The translations under genes were made by a program, and so were the position numbers. Shown here one piece after another: positions 16,579-24,087 of a DNA stretch of 64,000 bases; positions within the stretch are counted from its first letter, which is position 1; each line of letters opens with the position of its first letter. Below the pieces are notes generated by a model. It made no database searches. It worked only from the letters and a program-made list of their open reading frames with translations, and was not told where the DNA came from. Origin of the DNA: AC-32 sp963821495 (GTDB lineage Bacteria; Actinomycetota; Thermoleophilia; Gaiellales; Gaiellaceae); NCBI GenBank assembly GCA_963821495.1, contig CAWGEA010000003.1, forward strand, positions 744,001-808,000, written 5' to 3'.

Positions 16579-16656
16579 CGAAAACTCATCGCTGCGAGAC
16601 CGCCACGAGCACGGCCGACTCAGTGGCTGTTCGAGGACGGCTCCGATGAGTTTTCG
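16579..16656. repeat. 13-bp perfect inverted repeat in a divergent promoter gap
   Basis: Arms CGAAAACTCATCG (16579-16591) and CGATGAGTTTTCG (16644-16656) are exact reverse complements separated by 52 bp. They lie between the DUF2182 operon and the divergent DUF899 gene, so they could be two binding sites for one regulator or a long-stem structure. Confidence 0.5.
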
Positions 16657-16755
16657 GGTCGCCGCCGGTCTCATTCCGTGATCCCGGTAGCGTCCGATCC
16701 GACGATGGGGATCGGCTCGCGAGGGAGCGTTCGAGTCCGACAGGAGGGAGCTGAG

Positions 16756-17493
16756 ATGACCGAGCACAGGATCGGAACCCGCGAGGAATGGCAGGCGGCC
16801 CGGGAGGAGCTCGCCAAGCTCGAGGGCAAGCAGGCGGAGCGAAACGAGGAGATCAAGAAGAAGCGTCTCGATCTCCCCTGGGTCGAGGTCGAGAAGGAGT
16901 ACGAGTTCGACACCGAGGAGGGCAAGAAGACCCTGGCCGAGCTGTTCGACGGGCGCTCACAGCTGCTCGCCTACAACATCATGTTCGGCCCCGACTACAG
17001 TCTCGGCGCCTGCCCTGGCTGCACCAGCCTGGGCGACGGTCTCGACGGCTCGCTCGTCCATCTCAACCACCGCGACGTGACGCTGCTCTGCTTCTCGCGG
17101 GCGCCGATCGAGCGGTTGAGCGCCTACAAGCGGCGGATGGGCTGGCAGTTCCCCTATGTCTCGACCTACAACAGCGAGTTCGCCTTCGACTTCGGGCTCG
17201 CGCTGAGCGAGGAGCAGGCGCAGACGATTCCCGAGCTCAAGGAGATGATCGACAGCCCACCCGACTGGCTCCAGGAGTGGTCAGGCCAGATCGGAGGCGA
17301 GCTGAAGGACGGGCTGCGCGAGAACCCGAGCTGGATCGCCTTCGCGCGCGAGAACGGGACCGTCTACCACACCTACACCGTGTCGGCGCCCGACCCGTTC
17401 GTCGCGCCGTACTTCAACTTCCTGCTCGAGCGAACGCCGAAAGCCCAAGCCGACGAGCCTCGCACCTGGCGGAAGGATGAGTACCCGGACTGA
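16756..17493 (+). CDS. DUF899 thioredoxin-like protein (full length, copy 2)
   Basis: The gene encodes 245 residues from ATG 16756 with GGAGGGAG upstream. Family motifs: GTREEWQAAREELAKLEGKQAERNEEI, LPWVEVEKEYEFDTEEGKKTLAELFDGRSQLLAYNIMFGP, CPGCTSLGDGLDGSLVHLNHRDVTLLCFSRAPIERL, YKRRMGWQFPYVSTYNSEFAFDFG. CPGC is the CxxC. The C-terminus (ENGTVYHTYTVSAPDPFVAPYFNFLLERTP) is a variant form in which the usual YARG step is replaced. It is divergent from the DUF2182/DUF899 operon, with a 13-bp inverted repeat in the gap. Confidence 0.87.
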   Translation: MTEHRIGTREEWQAAREELAKLEGKQAERNEEIKKKRLDLPWVEVEKEYEFDTEEGKKTLAELFDGRSQLLAYNIMFGPDYSLGACPGCTSLGDGLDGSLVHLNHRDVTLLCFSRAPIERLSAYKRRMGWQFPYVSTYNSEFAFDFGLALSEEQAQTIPELKEMIDSPPDWLQEWSGQIGGELKDGLRENPSWIAFARENGTVYHTYTVSAPDPFVAPYFNFLLERTPKAQADEPRTWRKDEYPD

Positions 17494-17573
17494 CGCCGAG
17501 CCGACGCGTGCGGCCTACCGGGCGAACTTCCCCCGCACGTCCAAAACCGGCATATACGCAGGCTCTATCCGAG

Positions 17574-17619
17574 TGGGCCGGGCTGGATTCGAACCAGCGA
17601 CCTTGGGATTAAAAGTCCT
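17574..17619 (-). pseudogene. 3' half of a tRNA-Lys(UUU): candidate attachment-site scar
   Basis: On the minus strand the sequence contains a lysine anticodon loop CTTTTAA, a 3-bp inner anticodon stem (GGA/TCC), variable AGGTC, a perfect T-arm (GCTGG, loop TTCGAAT, CCAGC) and a 3' acceptor strand CCGGCCC followed by discriminator A. No D-arm or 5' acceptor strand precedes it. Pairing stops just upstream of the anticodon loop, the usual crossover point of tRNA-targeting integrases. Geometry puts the former element at higher coordinates, where a phage terminase begins 115 bp away. The flanking 17494-17733 has no other gene. Confidence 0.65.
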
Positions 17620-17733
17620 GGGTGTTGAGGGGCTAGTCTTTGGCTTGAACACTGGGATTTCAACTCGCTCGGGGTAGCTCATTTCGACGGTCCATTCTGG
17701 CTGGAATGAGCTGGTTGGCTGGAGCGAAGTCTG

Positions 17734-19689
17734 GTGTCTGCCGACAGTGAGGGCATGGCTGCAAGTCAGCGGCAGCGGCGGAAGGCGGCGGAGGTTCTCC
17801 GCGCGGGTGGCACGCATGCTCAGGCGGCCAAGGCTGCTGGCGTCAGTGTGAGCACGATCAAGCGGTGGCTGAAGGAGCCGGAGTTTCAGACGATGGTTCG
17901 CGGCTCGCCGAACATCCGTGCGGGGGCGCCGCCCAGGATCGATCGGTCGCGGAAAGGGGGATCGAAAGAGAGCTACGAGCGGTTGCAGATGTGGGTCGCC
18001 TCCGGCACAGGAGAGAAGGGGCCAGAGGTGTTGGGCCGGAAGATCACGCCGGATGCGTACGACGACTCGGCGGCGGTTATGCACGTGCATGTTGTTCAGG
18101 AAAATGCGGCCGCTAGGGCGGCGGCGTCGATCGCCGCTGGCGAGTACCCAGACGAGTCGCAGTACGTTCCGGTTTTGCTGGCGGGCCTCGACGAGGTACT
18201 CGACAACCTGCCGCTTATCTGCCGGCTGGGCTCTGCGGATCAGCGCGTGAGCTTCGGGGCCTGGCTTGAGGTGTGGACGTTCATCGACGAGGAAGGGCGG
18301 AGGCGCATGCTTGGAGAGGTGCTCTGGGATGGGCAGCGGCGGTTCCTGGAGGCGCTCGTCGACGATGGTCATGTGCTGTCGGTCAAGTCGCGGAAGGTCG
18401 GCCTGTCGACGCTGGTTTGCGCCCATGCTGCCTGGACGGCGCAGATCCGTGACATGAACGCCTCGGTGCATCTGTTTTCTTATCGGGAGGACGCTGCGAA
18501 GGGGCTGCTTCGCAGCCTTAAGCGTGGTTTCAAAGGGCTGCCTGCCTATCTGCGCTTGCCGTTGGAGCAGGAGACGTCGACCGTGCTCGCTTTCTCGGCT
18601 GGCCCCAACGACACGCGCACCTTGAAGGCGTTTCCGGCGACGCTCAACGCGTCCATCGACGCAACGTGCTCTCACCTCGTGCTCGACGAGTGGGCGCGCA
18701 CGTTCGATCCGGAGGCTCTCTGGGCGGCGGTCGAGCCGACGCTTCCGCCGCGTGCAACGTCGGCGTTGATCACGACTGCCCGCAAGGCGGGCGATTTCGT
18801 TCATGACTACTACCTGCGATCACAAGTGGGCCAGACCCGACACGAGACGGTGTTCGTGTCGGCGCTCGAGCGACCTGACCGCTCAACGGAATGGCTGCAG
18901 CAGAAGCGTCTGCAGGAAGGCAAACTGCACAGCCAGCGCAACTACCCACAGACCGTTGAAGAGGCGTTCGCCGCCGCTGGCGAGCCTTACTTCGATGTCG
19001 AGCTCCTCCAGGTGGCACAGCGTGACGCGACCGCGCCCGACTCCGTGCGCAGGGGTGATCGATGCCTGAAGGCGTGGGACATCGGTCGCAAACGTCCGAG
19101 CGTCTGCGTTGTCCTGCGCGCTCCTTCGGAGGAGGAAGTGCAGGTCTTGCAGGTTGTGGCGTACAACCGCCTCGTCGACAAGAACTACCCGGCGATCCAG
19201 CGGGAGATCGAGCGGATGCACCGCCTGTACCCCGGCCCGACGATCGTCGAGGCCAACTCAATCGGCAAACCGGTGATCGAGAACCTTCACTTGCCCGAAG
19301 GCGAGCTGATCGAGCACACGACCACGAGAGCCTCGAAGCAGCAGATGCTGACGGCAATCGAGCTCCACCTCCAACAGCAAACACTGAAGATCCATACCGA
19401 CTTCGACCAGCTGCTATCCGAACTTGCTGCCTACCGCGATCCTGAAGGATCCATCGTCCAAGACTCGGTGATGGCGTTCGGTATCGCCGTTGCCAACGTG
19501 GAGTTCGCTCAAGCTCAGAGCTCAGGCCGCGAGAGCGTTCTGGATCTCGAGCCGTTCACGGACCCCTGGTACCAGTGGTACGAGGACCGCCGCCTTCGCT
19601 CCAACGAGGACCTTTTAAACGACAACGACGCCCGGCGCGGCATCATCCCGCCGCTTGAGCGCCGGGCGCGGGAACGCGCCGCACGCTAA
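17734..19689 (+). CDS. Orphan phage terminase large subunit with N-terminal HTH
   Basis: The gene encodes 651 residues from GTG 17734 (GGAG nine bases upstream). Residues ~10-50 form a helix-turn-helix (AAEVLRAGGTHAQAAKAAGVSVSTIKRWL) like a small-terminase DNA-binding domain. The ATPase has a Walker-A-like VKSRKVGLSTLV and Walker B HLVLDEWA. The nuclease half has KAWDIGRKRPSV, IVEANSIGKPVIENL and DSVMAFGIAVA, placing the acidic residues of an RNase H-type headful nuclease. Terminases pump DNA into capsids. No portal, capsid, integrase or lysis gene surrounds it. Codon use is less extreme in GC than its neighbours (more T-ending codons in its first half), consistent with transfer. It could be a prophage relic or a domesticated gene. 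Confidence 0.85.
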   Translation: MSADSEGMAASQRQRRKAAEVLRAGGTHAQAAKAAGVSVSTIKRWLKEPEFQTMVRGSPNIRAGAPPRIDRSRKGGSKESYERLQMWVASGTGEKGPEVLGRKITPDAYDDSAAVMHVHVVQENAAARAAASIAAGEYPDESQYVPVLLAGLDEVLDNLPLICRLGSADQRVSFGAWLEVWTFIDEEGRRRMLGEVLWDGQRRFLEALVDDGHVLSVKSRKVGLSTLVCAHAAWTAQIRDMNASVHLFSYREDAAKGLLRSLKRGFKGLPAYLRLPLEQETSTVLAFSAGPNDTRTLKAFPATLNASIDATCSHLVLDEWARTFDPEALWAAVEPTLPPRATSALITTARKAGDFVHDYYLRSQVGQTRHETVFVSALERPDRSTEWLQQKRLQEGKLHSQRNYPQTVEEAFAAAGEPYFDVELLQVAQRDATAPDSVRRGDRCLKAWDIGRKRPSVCVVLRAPSEEEVQVLQVVAYNRLVDKNYPAIQREIERMHRLYPGPTIVEANSIGKPVIENLHLPEGELIEHTTTRASKQQMLTAIELHLQQQTLKIHTDFDQLLSELAAYRDPEGSIVQDSVMAFGIAVANVEFAQAQSSGRESVLDLEPFTDPWYQWYEDRRLRSNEDLLNDNDARRGIIPPLERRARERAAR

Positions 19690-20016
19690 ACGGGGCAGCT
19701 CCTGCCACTTCCGCTCGAACACGGGCGGATCCGTCGCTGAGGGCACCCGCGATCCACGGGCGGCTGCGCGAGGTGCCAGGCTGTAACGCCTACGCCCTCG
19801 CCGAGCGAGCCGGCGGCTTCCGCGCCTACCCTCTGCGCAGGCTCATTCGGCTCCTTCACTGAGTCCTGTGGAGCTGCGATGAACTGCACCGGCAGCCGGG
19901 CAGAGCAGAGCGTGCTCGCCTCGGACGGCGCGCTTGTGGCGGAGACGCCACGCGAGCGACAACCTCGCTGCGAAGATGCCATTCGTGTCCTGGCGGTGCA
20001 AACTCACGAACGCTTG
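19690..20016. other. 327-bp gap
   Basis: I see no convincing gene, hairpin terminator or repeat here. Short open frames on both strands lack start signals and family features. It separates the terminase from the VWA gene and may be decayed element DNA. Confidence 0.5.
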
Positions 20017-21093
20017 TCAGAAGTCGTCGTCGACCCCCGGCCAGCGAAGGCGTGCGCGGGCGGCGCCCAGGAGGCCGAAGGCGAGTAGGCCAGTGAGCGC
20101 TGCCCCCAGAGCGAGAGCGAGCAAGAGGCTCACGCTCGTCCAGGCGGAGGCTGGCCTTGGCTCGGATCCGCCGAGGCGGGCGGTTGCACTCGCCGCACCG
20201 AGTTGCGGGACTGTGACGCGTAGCCGGATGCGGTCGCCCGGAACGGCCGCGGTGACGTACTCGACTCTCCAGGTACGGCGAAGCTCCTGCGAAATACGCG
20301 CGTAGATGCTTTTGAGCGCCCTACTCGAGCGGGCGGCGTAGAAACTGCCGCCTGTCCTCCGGGCGAGTTGCCGCAGGGGCGCCGGCGAGAAGGCCGAGCT
20401 TTCGATCGCGACGGGATAGACCAACGCCTTGGCGGTGCGGGCGGCGTGGATCGCCTGGGCGAGGGTCGCCTTGCTCGTCGTCTCGTTGCCGTCAGTCACG
20501 AGCACGATCACGCGACCGGGCACTTTGGCCCGCTGAAGCGCCCGAGCCGACTGGACAATCGCGTCGTAGAGCCGTGTGCCGTAGACGGGATCGGCGCTGA
20601 TCGACTCAAGCGCGAACGGTGCGTTGCTGGTCGAAGACGAGAAATCGCCTTCCACGATGCTCTGCGATGCGAACGAGACGACCGCGATCTGATCGGCACG
20701 TGGCTTGAGCGCCACGAACTTACGCGCCGCGGCGAGCGCGTCGACCAACGGACGCCCGCGCATCGAGCGAGAGTGGTCGATCGCCAGCACGACGTTCTTG
20801 GCGAGGCCGAGGTTCTGCGCGGAGAGGTCGACCACGGACGCGCCGTTCTCCGTTACGGTCGGCGGCCGCGAGGACGGTGTCGAGGTGACCACCGTCAGAC
20901 GGATCGAGGGAACGACGCTCACGTCGACGTTCGCGATCCTGACACCTCCCTGGGCGCTTGCCGGCGCGGCGAGCACGAGCGCGCCCAGGACGAGCATCGG
21001 GAGGCGTCGGCTCGCCCGCGATGAGCTCGCGCGTGCAGACACCAGGGGCGGGCTGGGCGGAAGCGGCTTTCGAGTCAGCGGTTGAACCTCCAC
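20017..21093 (-). CDS. Secreted or membrane-anchored VWA-domain protein
   Basis: Up to 358 residues; the true start may be ATG 21093 or a GTG near 21042 that places the signal sequence MLVLGALVLAAPASA closer to the N-terminus. The von Willebrand A domain spans about 100-285: the MIDAS motif DHSRSMRGRP (DxSxS), TRLYDAI threonine and VLVTDGNETT aspartate are all present, so metal binding should work. A beta-rich segment and one C-terminal helix (about 322-347, SVSLLLALALGAALTGLLAFGLL) follow, anchoring the protein outside the cell. Such VWA proteins sometimes precede or are fused to Tad/type II secretion F domains; none is found here. Partner unknown. Confidence 0.8.
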   Translation of the reverse strand: MEVQPLTRKPLPPSPPLVSARASSSRASRRLPMLVLGALVLAAPASAQGGVRIANVDVSVVPSIRLTVVTSTPSSRPPTVTENGASVVDLSAQNLGLAKNVVLAIDHSRSMRGRPLVDALAAARKFVALKPRADQIAVVSFASQSIVEGDFSSSTSNAPFALESISADPVYGTRLYDAIVQSARALQRAKVPGRVIVLVTDGNETTSKATLAQAIHAARTAKALVYPVAIESSAFSPAPLRQLARRTGGSFYAARSSRALKSIYARISQELRRTWRVEYVTAAVPGDRIRLRVTVPQLGAASATARLGGSEPRPASAWTSVSLLLALALGAALTGLLAFGLLGAARARLRWPGVDDDF

Positions 21094-21182
21094 GGCGGCG
21101 GCGTCTTCGTCGGATCATCGGCAGACCGGCGCCTTAGCTCGACCCTGACCTGGCCAGGGCTGCGCCCGTGCGGGCGTCCGAG

Positions 21183-22229
21183 CTAGAACCAGCCGCGCCG
21201 TTTGAACATCAGGAGGAGGACGGCGAGCGCGACGAGCTCGGTCCCCAGTCCCAGCGCGGCGAAGGAGCCCCAGCCGGTGATGTGCCGTACCTCCCAGCCG
21301 AAGTTCTGCCCGAAGAAACCGGTCAACCAGCTCAAGGGCAAGAAGATGGTCGCGATTACCGCCAGCTGCTTCATCACGCTGTTCAGCCGGTTCGAGACGG
21401 TCGAGAGGTAGACGTCCATCGCCCCCGTGAGCAGGTCGCGGTAGCTGTCGATCAGGTCGCTGATCCGGATCAGGTGGTCGTAGACGTCGCGGAAATAGCG
21501 CTCGTCGTCCGTGCTCAGCCCGGGGAGCTCGTCGACCCCGCCCATCAGGCCCGCGAAGGCGTCGCGCTGGGGCGTCACCGCCTTGCGCATGCCGACGAGC
21601 AGGCGCTTCATCGCGAAGATCTCCTGCAGCTGGCGGTCGTCCGCCCTGGTGAAGATGGCGTTCTCGAGCTCGTCGATCCGGTCGTCGAAGTCGGCCAGGA
21701 TCGGGAAGAAGCTGTCGACGAGCGCGTCGATCAGCCGGTAGAGCAGCAGCGACGGGTGCGTGACCCGCTCGGGTCGCTTGGCGTAGCGGGCCCTGACCTC
21801 GGCGAAGGCCGGGCAGTCGTCGCGGTGGACGGTGACGAGGAATCGTTCCGAGTAGAAGCAGTGCACCTCGACCAGGCGGTCCTCGTCGGGGGCGGCGCCG
21901 TAGACGACGATGAAGGCGAAGTCGTCGTAGTCCTCGATCTTGGCCCGCTGGCCGAAGTGCTCAGAGTCCTCGACCGCGAGCGGGTGGAACTTGAAGACGT
22001 CGCGCAGGATCTCGAAGTCGTCCGGGTCGGGCTGCTCGAGGTCGATCCAGAAGAACTCGTCGCTCGCGAGCAGGCGCTCGACCGTCTCGCGGCTGAAGTG
22101 CATCTGGTCGCTTCCGTGGTGGTGGAAGACGTGGCAGAGCGAGGGCCCGCCTGGCTCGGACGGGCGTTCGGGCTCGTCGTGCTCGCCCGGGAGCGCCGCG
22201 CCGCCTGAGTCGTGTCCTTCGGGCTCCAT
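21183..22229 (-). CDS. corA: CorA-family magnesium/divalent cation channel
   Basis: A protein of 348 residues. The N-terminal cytoplasmic alpha/beta domain and long stalk helix (YRLIDALVDSFFPILADFDDRIDELENAIF...MKRLLVGMRKAVTPQRDAF) end in two membrane helices. The signature loop after TM1 reads FFGQNFG: the universal CorA GMN is GQN here, a rare variant. CorA pentamers admit Mg2+ (or Co2+/Ni2+) down the potential. A polar 30-residue N-terminal extension (His/Glu/Pro-rich) is unusual. Other Mg2+ systems in the window are the NRAMP/MgtE_N pair and the MgtA-like ATPase. Confidence 0.88.
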   Translation of the reverse strand: MEPEGHDSGGAALPGEHDEPERPSEPGGPSLCHVFHHHGSDQMHFSRETVERLLASDEFFWIDLEQPDPDDFEILRDVFKFHPLAVEDSEHFGQRAKIEDYDDFAFIVVYGAAPDEDRLVEVHCFYSERFLVTVHRDDCPAFAEVRARYAKRPERVTHPSLLLYRLIDALVDSFFPILADFDDRIDELENAIFTRADDRQLQEIFAMKRLLVGMRKAVTPQRDAFAGLMGGVDELPGLSTDDERYFRDVYDHLIRISDLIDSYRDLLTGAMDVYLSTVSNRLNSVMKQLAVIATIFLPLSWLTGFFGQNFGWEVRHITGWGSFAALGLGTELVALAVLLLMFKRRGWF

Positions 22230-22539
22230 CCCGCCGATCGTACTTGCGGCCCCGGCGCTGCCGAGCTCCGACGCTTGCTACTTGAGGGTGTTCACCGCCC
22301 GCGCGATCACCGTGATCGCGAGCAGCAGGCTGGCGGCGGACTAGACGTGCATCAGCTGAGCGGCATCGCGTCGGTGGGGCTAAACGCGGTGGCGTTCGTG
22401 TAGGCGCCAACCGAGGCCCAACTCCGGATCGGAGACCATCAGCACACCTGTGCGCTGAGCTTTCACCATCGCGCGGCGAACCCAGCGAGCTCGCCACCAG
22501 CTCATCCCGCTGCCCGGTTAACAATCCCCACAGCCACTC
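22230..22539. other. 310-bp gap with a helix-like minus-strand remnant
   Basis: On the minus strand around 22275-22345 an open stretch reads SAASLLLAITVIARAVNTLK and then a stop, but an in-frame stop lies just upstream and no start exists. It looks like the tail of a lost membrane protein. Nothing else is visible. Confidence 0.3.
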
Positions 22540-22776
22540 CTACTGCCGGCGACGTCGGCTCGCCCAACGGGAACGGCGGACGCGGTAGCGACGGCCCGCC
22601 ACGCGCAGCTGAAGACGCACCCAGAGGTCGACCGCGACCTGGGCGATGACGAAGATGAAGTACGCCGCGGCTGCGGCGACAAAGGCGCCAAGGCGGGAGA
22701 GCTCGGCGCCAGCGAAGGCCGCCACGAGCAAGGGCCCCACCACCAGACGAAGGCAGGCGCGCGTGTACCCGGTCAT
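22540..22776 (-). CDS. Small membrane protein, unknown
   Basis: A protein of 78 residues from ATG 22776. Two hydrophobic helices (about 9-24 and 28-52) are followed by a strongly basic tail (RVAGRRYRVRRSRWASRRRRQ), predicted to stay in the cytoplasm. It lies 55 bp downstream of the MgtE_N-CBS gene in the same direction, so it may be the third gene of that metal-transport operon. No family recognised. Confidence 0.5.
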   Translation of the reverse strand: MTGYTRACLRLVVGPLLVAAFAGAELSRLGAFVAAAAAYFIFVIAQVAVDLWVRLQLRVAGRRYRVRRSRWASRRRRQ

Positions 22777-22830
22777 CGAGCTGAACGCTAGATTCGGGCG
22801 CGGACATCGCGCCGCGGCTGGTTCTTGCGT

Positions 22831-24087
22831 TCAGGAGCCGCCGAAGATGTTGAAGCCGCGTCCGGGCGGTGGCGCGATCAGCTCGAGGACGTCGTCTACG
22901 GTGATGATTCCGATCGGGCGCTCCTCGTCGTCGACGACAGGCACGACGGTGAGGTCGTAGTCGGTCATGGCGCGGACGATCTCGTCGAGGTCGGCGTCGG
23001 CCGTGACGCTGCGGCTGTGGCTGACCAGCTCCGGGATCCGGGTGTCGGGTTCGGCGCGGACGAGGTCCGGCAGGGAGACGGCGCCGCGGTAACGGCGGTG
23101 GGTGTTGATCACGAAGATCCAGGCGAGGGCATCGGAAGGGGCAGCGGCGCGACGGACGCGCTCGAGCGCCTCCTCCTGGGTTGCCTGTGTGTAGACGGCG
23201 ACGAACTCGGGGCTCATCAGTCCGCCTGCCGTGAGCGGCTCGAAGCCGAGCAGGGCGCGAAGCCGACGCCGTTGTACGTGCGGCAGCAGGTCGAGGATGT
23301 GGGCCCGGCGTTCGTCGTCGAACTGGGCGATCAGGTCGGCGGCGTCGTCGGTCTCCATGCGTACGATCAGATCGGCGAGCTCGTGATCGTCGCGGGCTTC
23401 CGCGAACTCGAGCTGGTGATCGTCGCCCAACTCTTCGAATAGGTCGGCTTCCAGCTCCGGGTCGTGCTGGACGGCCGCGATGATCTCCTCGCCCTGCCCG
23501 TGCGGTGCGGCCTCGACGAGGTCGGCCAGCTCTGCCGCGTGGAGGCGGGCGAGCTTCGGGTGCGGCACGCGCAGCCGGACGGTCGGGATGTGGCCGGTGA
23601 ACGGCTCGAGGCTCGCCCAGTCGAGGAAGTTGGAGACGCCAACCCGGGGCGCGACCGCGCGCGGGAGCAGGCGCCGGAGCAGGCTCTGCGGGTTGATGTC
23701 GATGCCGACGACGCGCCACCAGCCTTCGACACGCGCGATCTCGATCTCGTTCGCGCGCACGAGCCGGGCGCCGTCGACGTTGATCACCTGCCGGTCGAGC
23801 AGGTCCTCACGAAGCAGCAGCTCACCTTCGCGGCGTTCGAACGGCTGCAGGTCGAGCTGCGTCTTGGCGAGCGTGATGCGGCCGTGTTCGATCTCGCCTA
23901 TCTGCTCCGCCGGCACGAACACGAGCCGGCCCGCGACTTTCGCGACCGCGCCGCTGATCGGCGGGTAGTCCTCACCGGTCAGTCGGACGACGAGGTCCTC
24001 GATCCGACCAAGCTTGCGGCCGTCGGCGTCCGTGAGCTCCCCGCTCGTGACAAGCGAGAGGTGGAGGATGGCGGGGGCGACGCTCAC
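22831..24087 (-). CDS. PRC-barrel / MgtE_N / tandem CBS soluble protein
   Basis: The gene encodes 418 residues from GTG 24087, whose GTGA overlaps the stop of the NRAMP-like gene. Two PRC-barrel-like segments (SGELTDADGRKLGRIEDLVVRLTGED and a second near 90-130) are followed by an MgtE N-terminal superhelical domain (about 195-290, LHAAELADLVEAAPHGQGEEIIAAV...ETDDAADLIAQFD) and two CBS domains (about 290-410, LMSPEFVAVYTQATQEEALERV... and ...VVDDEERPIGIITVDDVLELI). The MgtE membrane pore is absent. In MgtE, this N/CBS module senses cytosolic Mg2+ and gates the pore. Here it probably senses Mg2+ and controls the coupled NRAMP-like carrier. The Mg2+ link is inferred from domain knowledge and coupling. 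Confidence 0.88.
   Translation of the reverse strand: MSVAPAILHLSLVTSGELTDADGRKLGRIEDLVVRLTGEDYPPISGAVAKVAGRLVFVPAEQIGEIEHGRITLAKTQLDLQPFERREGELLLREDLLDRQVINVDGARLVRANEIEIARVEGWWRVVGIDINPQSLLRRLLPRAVAPRVGVSNFLDWASLEPFTGHIPTVRLRVPHPKLARLHAAELADLVEAAPHGQGEEIIAAVQHDPELEADLFEELGDDHQLEFAEARDDHELADLIVRMETDDAADLIAQFDDERRAHILDLLPHVQRRRLRALLGFEPLTAGGLMSPEFVAVYTQATQEEALERVRRAAAPSDALAWIFVINTHRRYRGAVSLPDLVRAEPDTRIPELVSHSRSVTADADLDEIVRAMTDYDLTVVPVVDDEERPIGIITVDDVLELIAPPPGRGFNIFGGS

Noticed and set aside
17515..18804. A 429-codon minus-strand frame crossing the tRNA fragment and the terminase.
   Set aside because: It is antisense to the terminase with no family motif and would run through the tRNA remnant.
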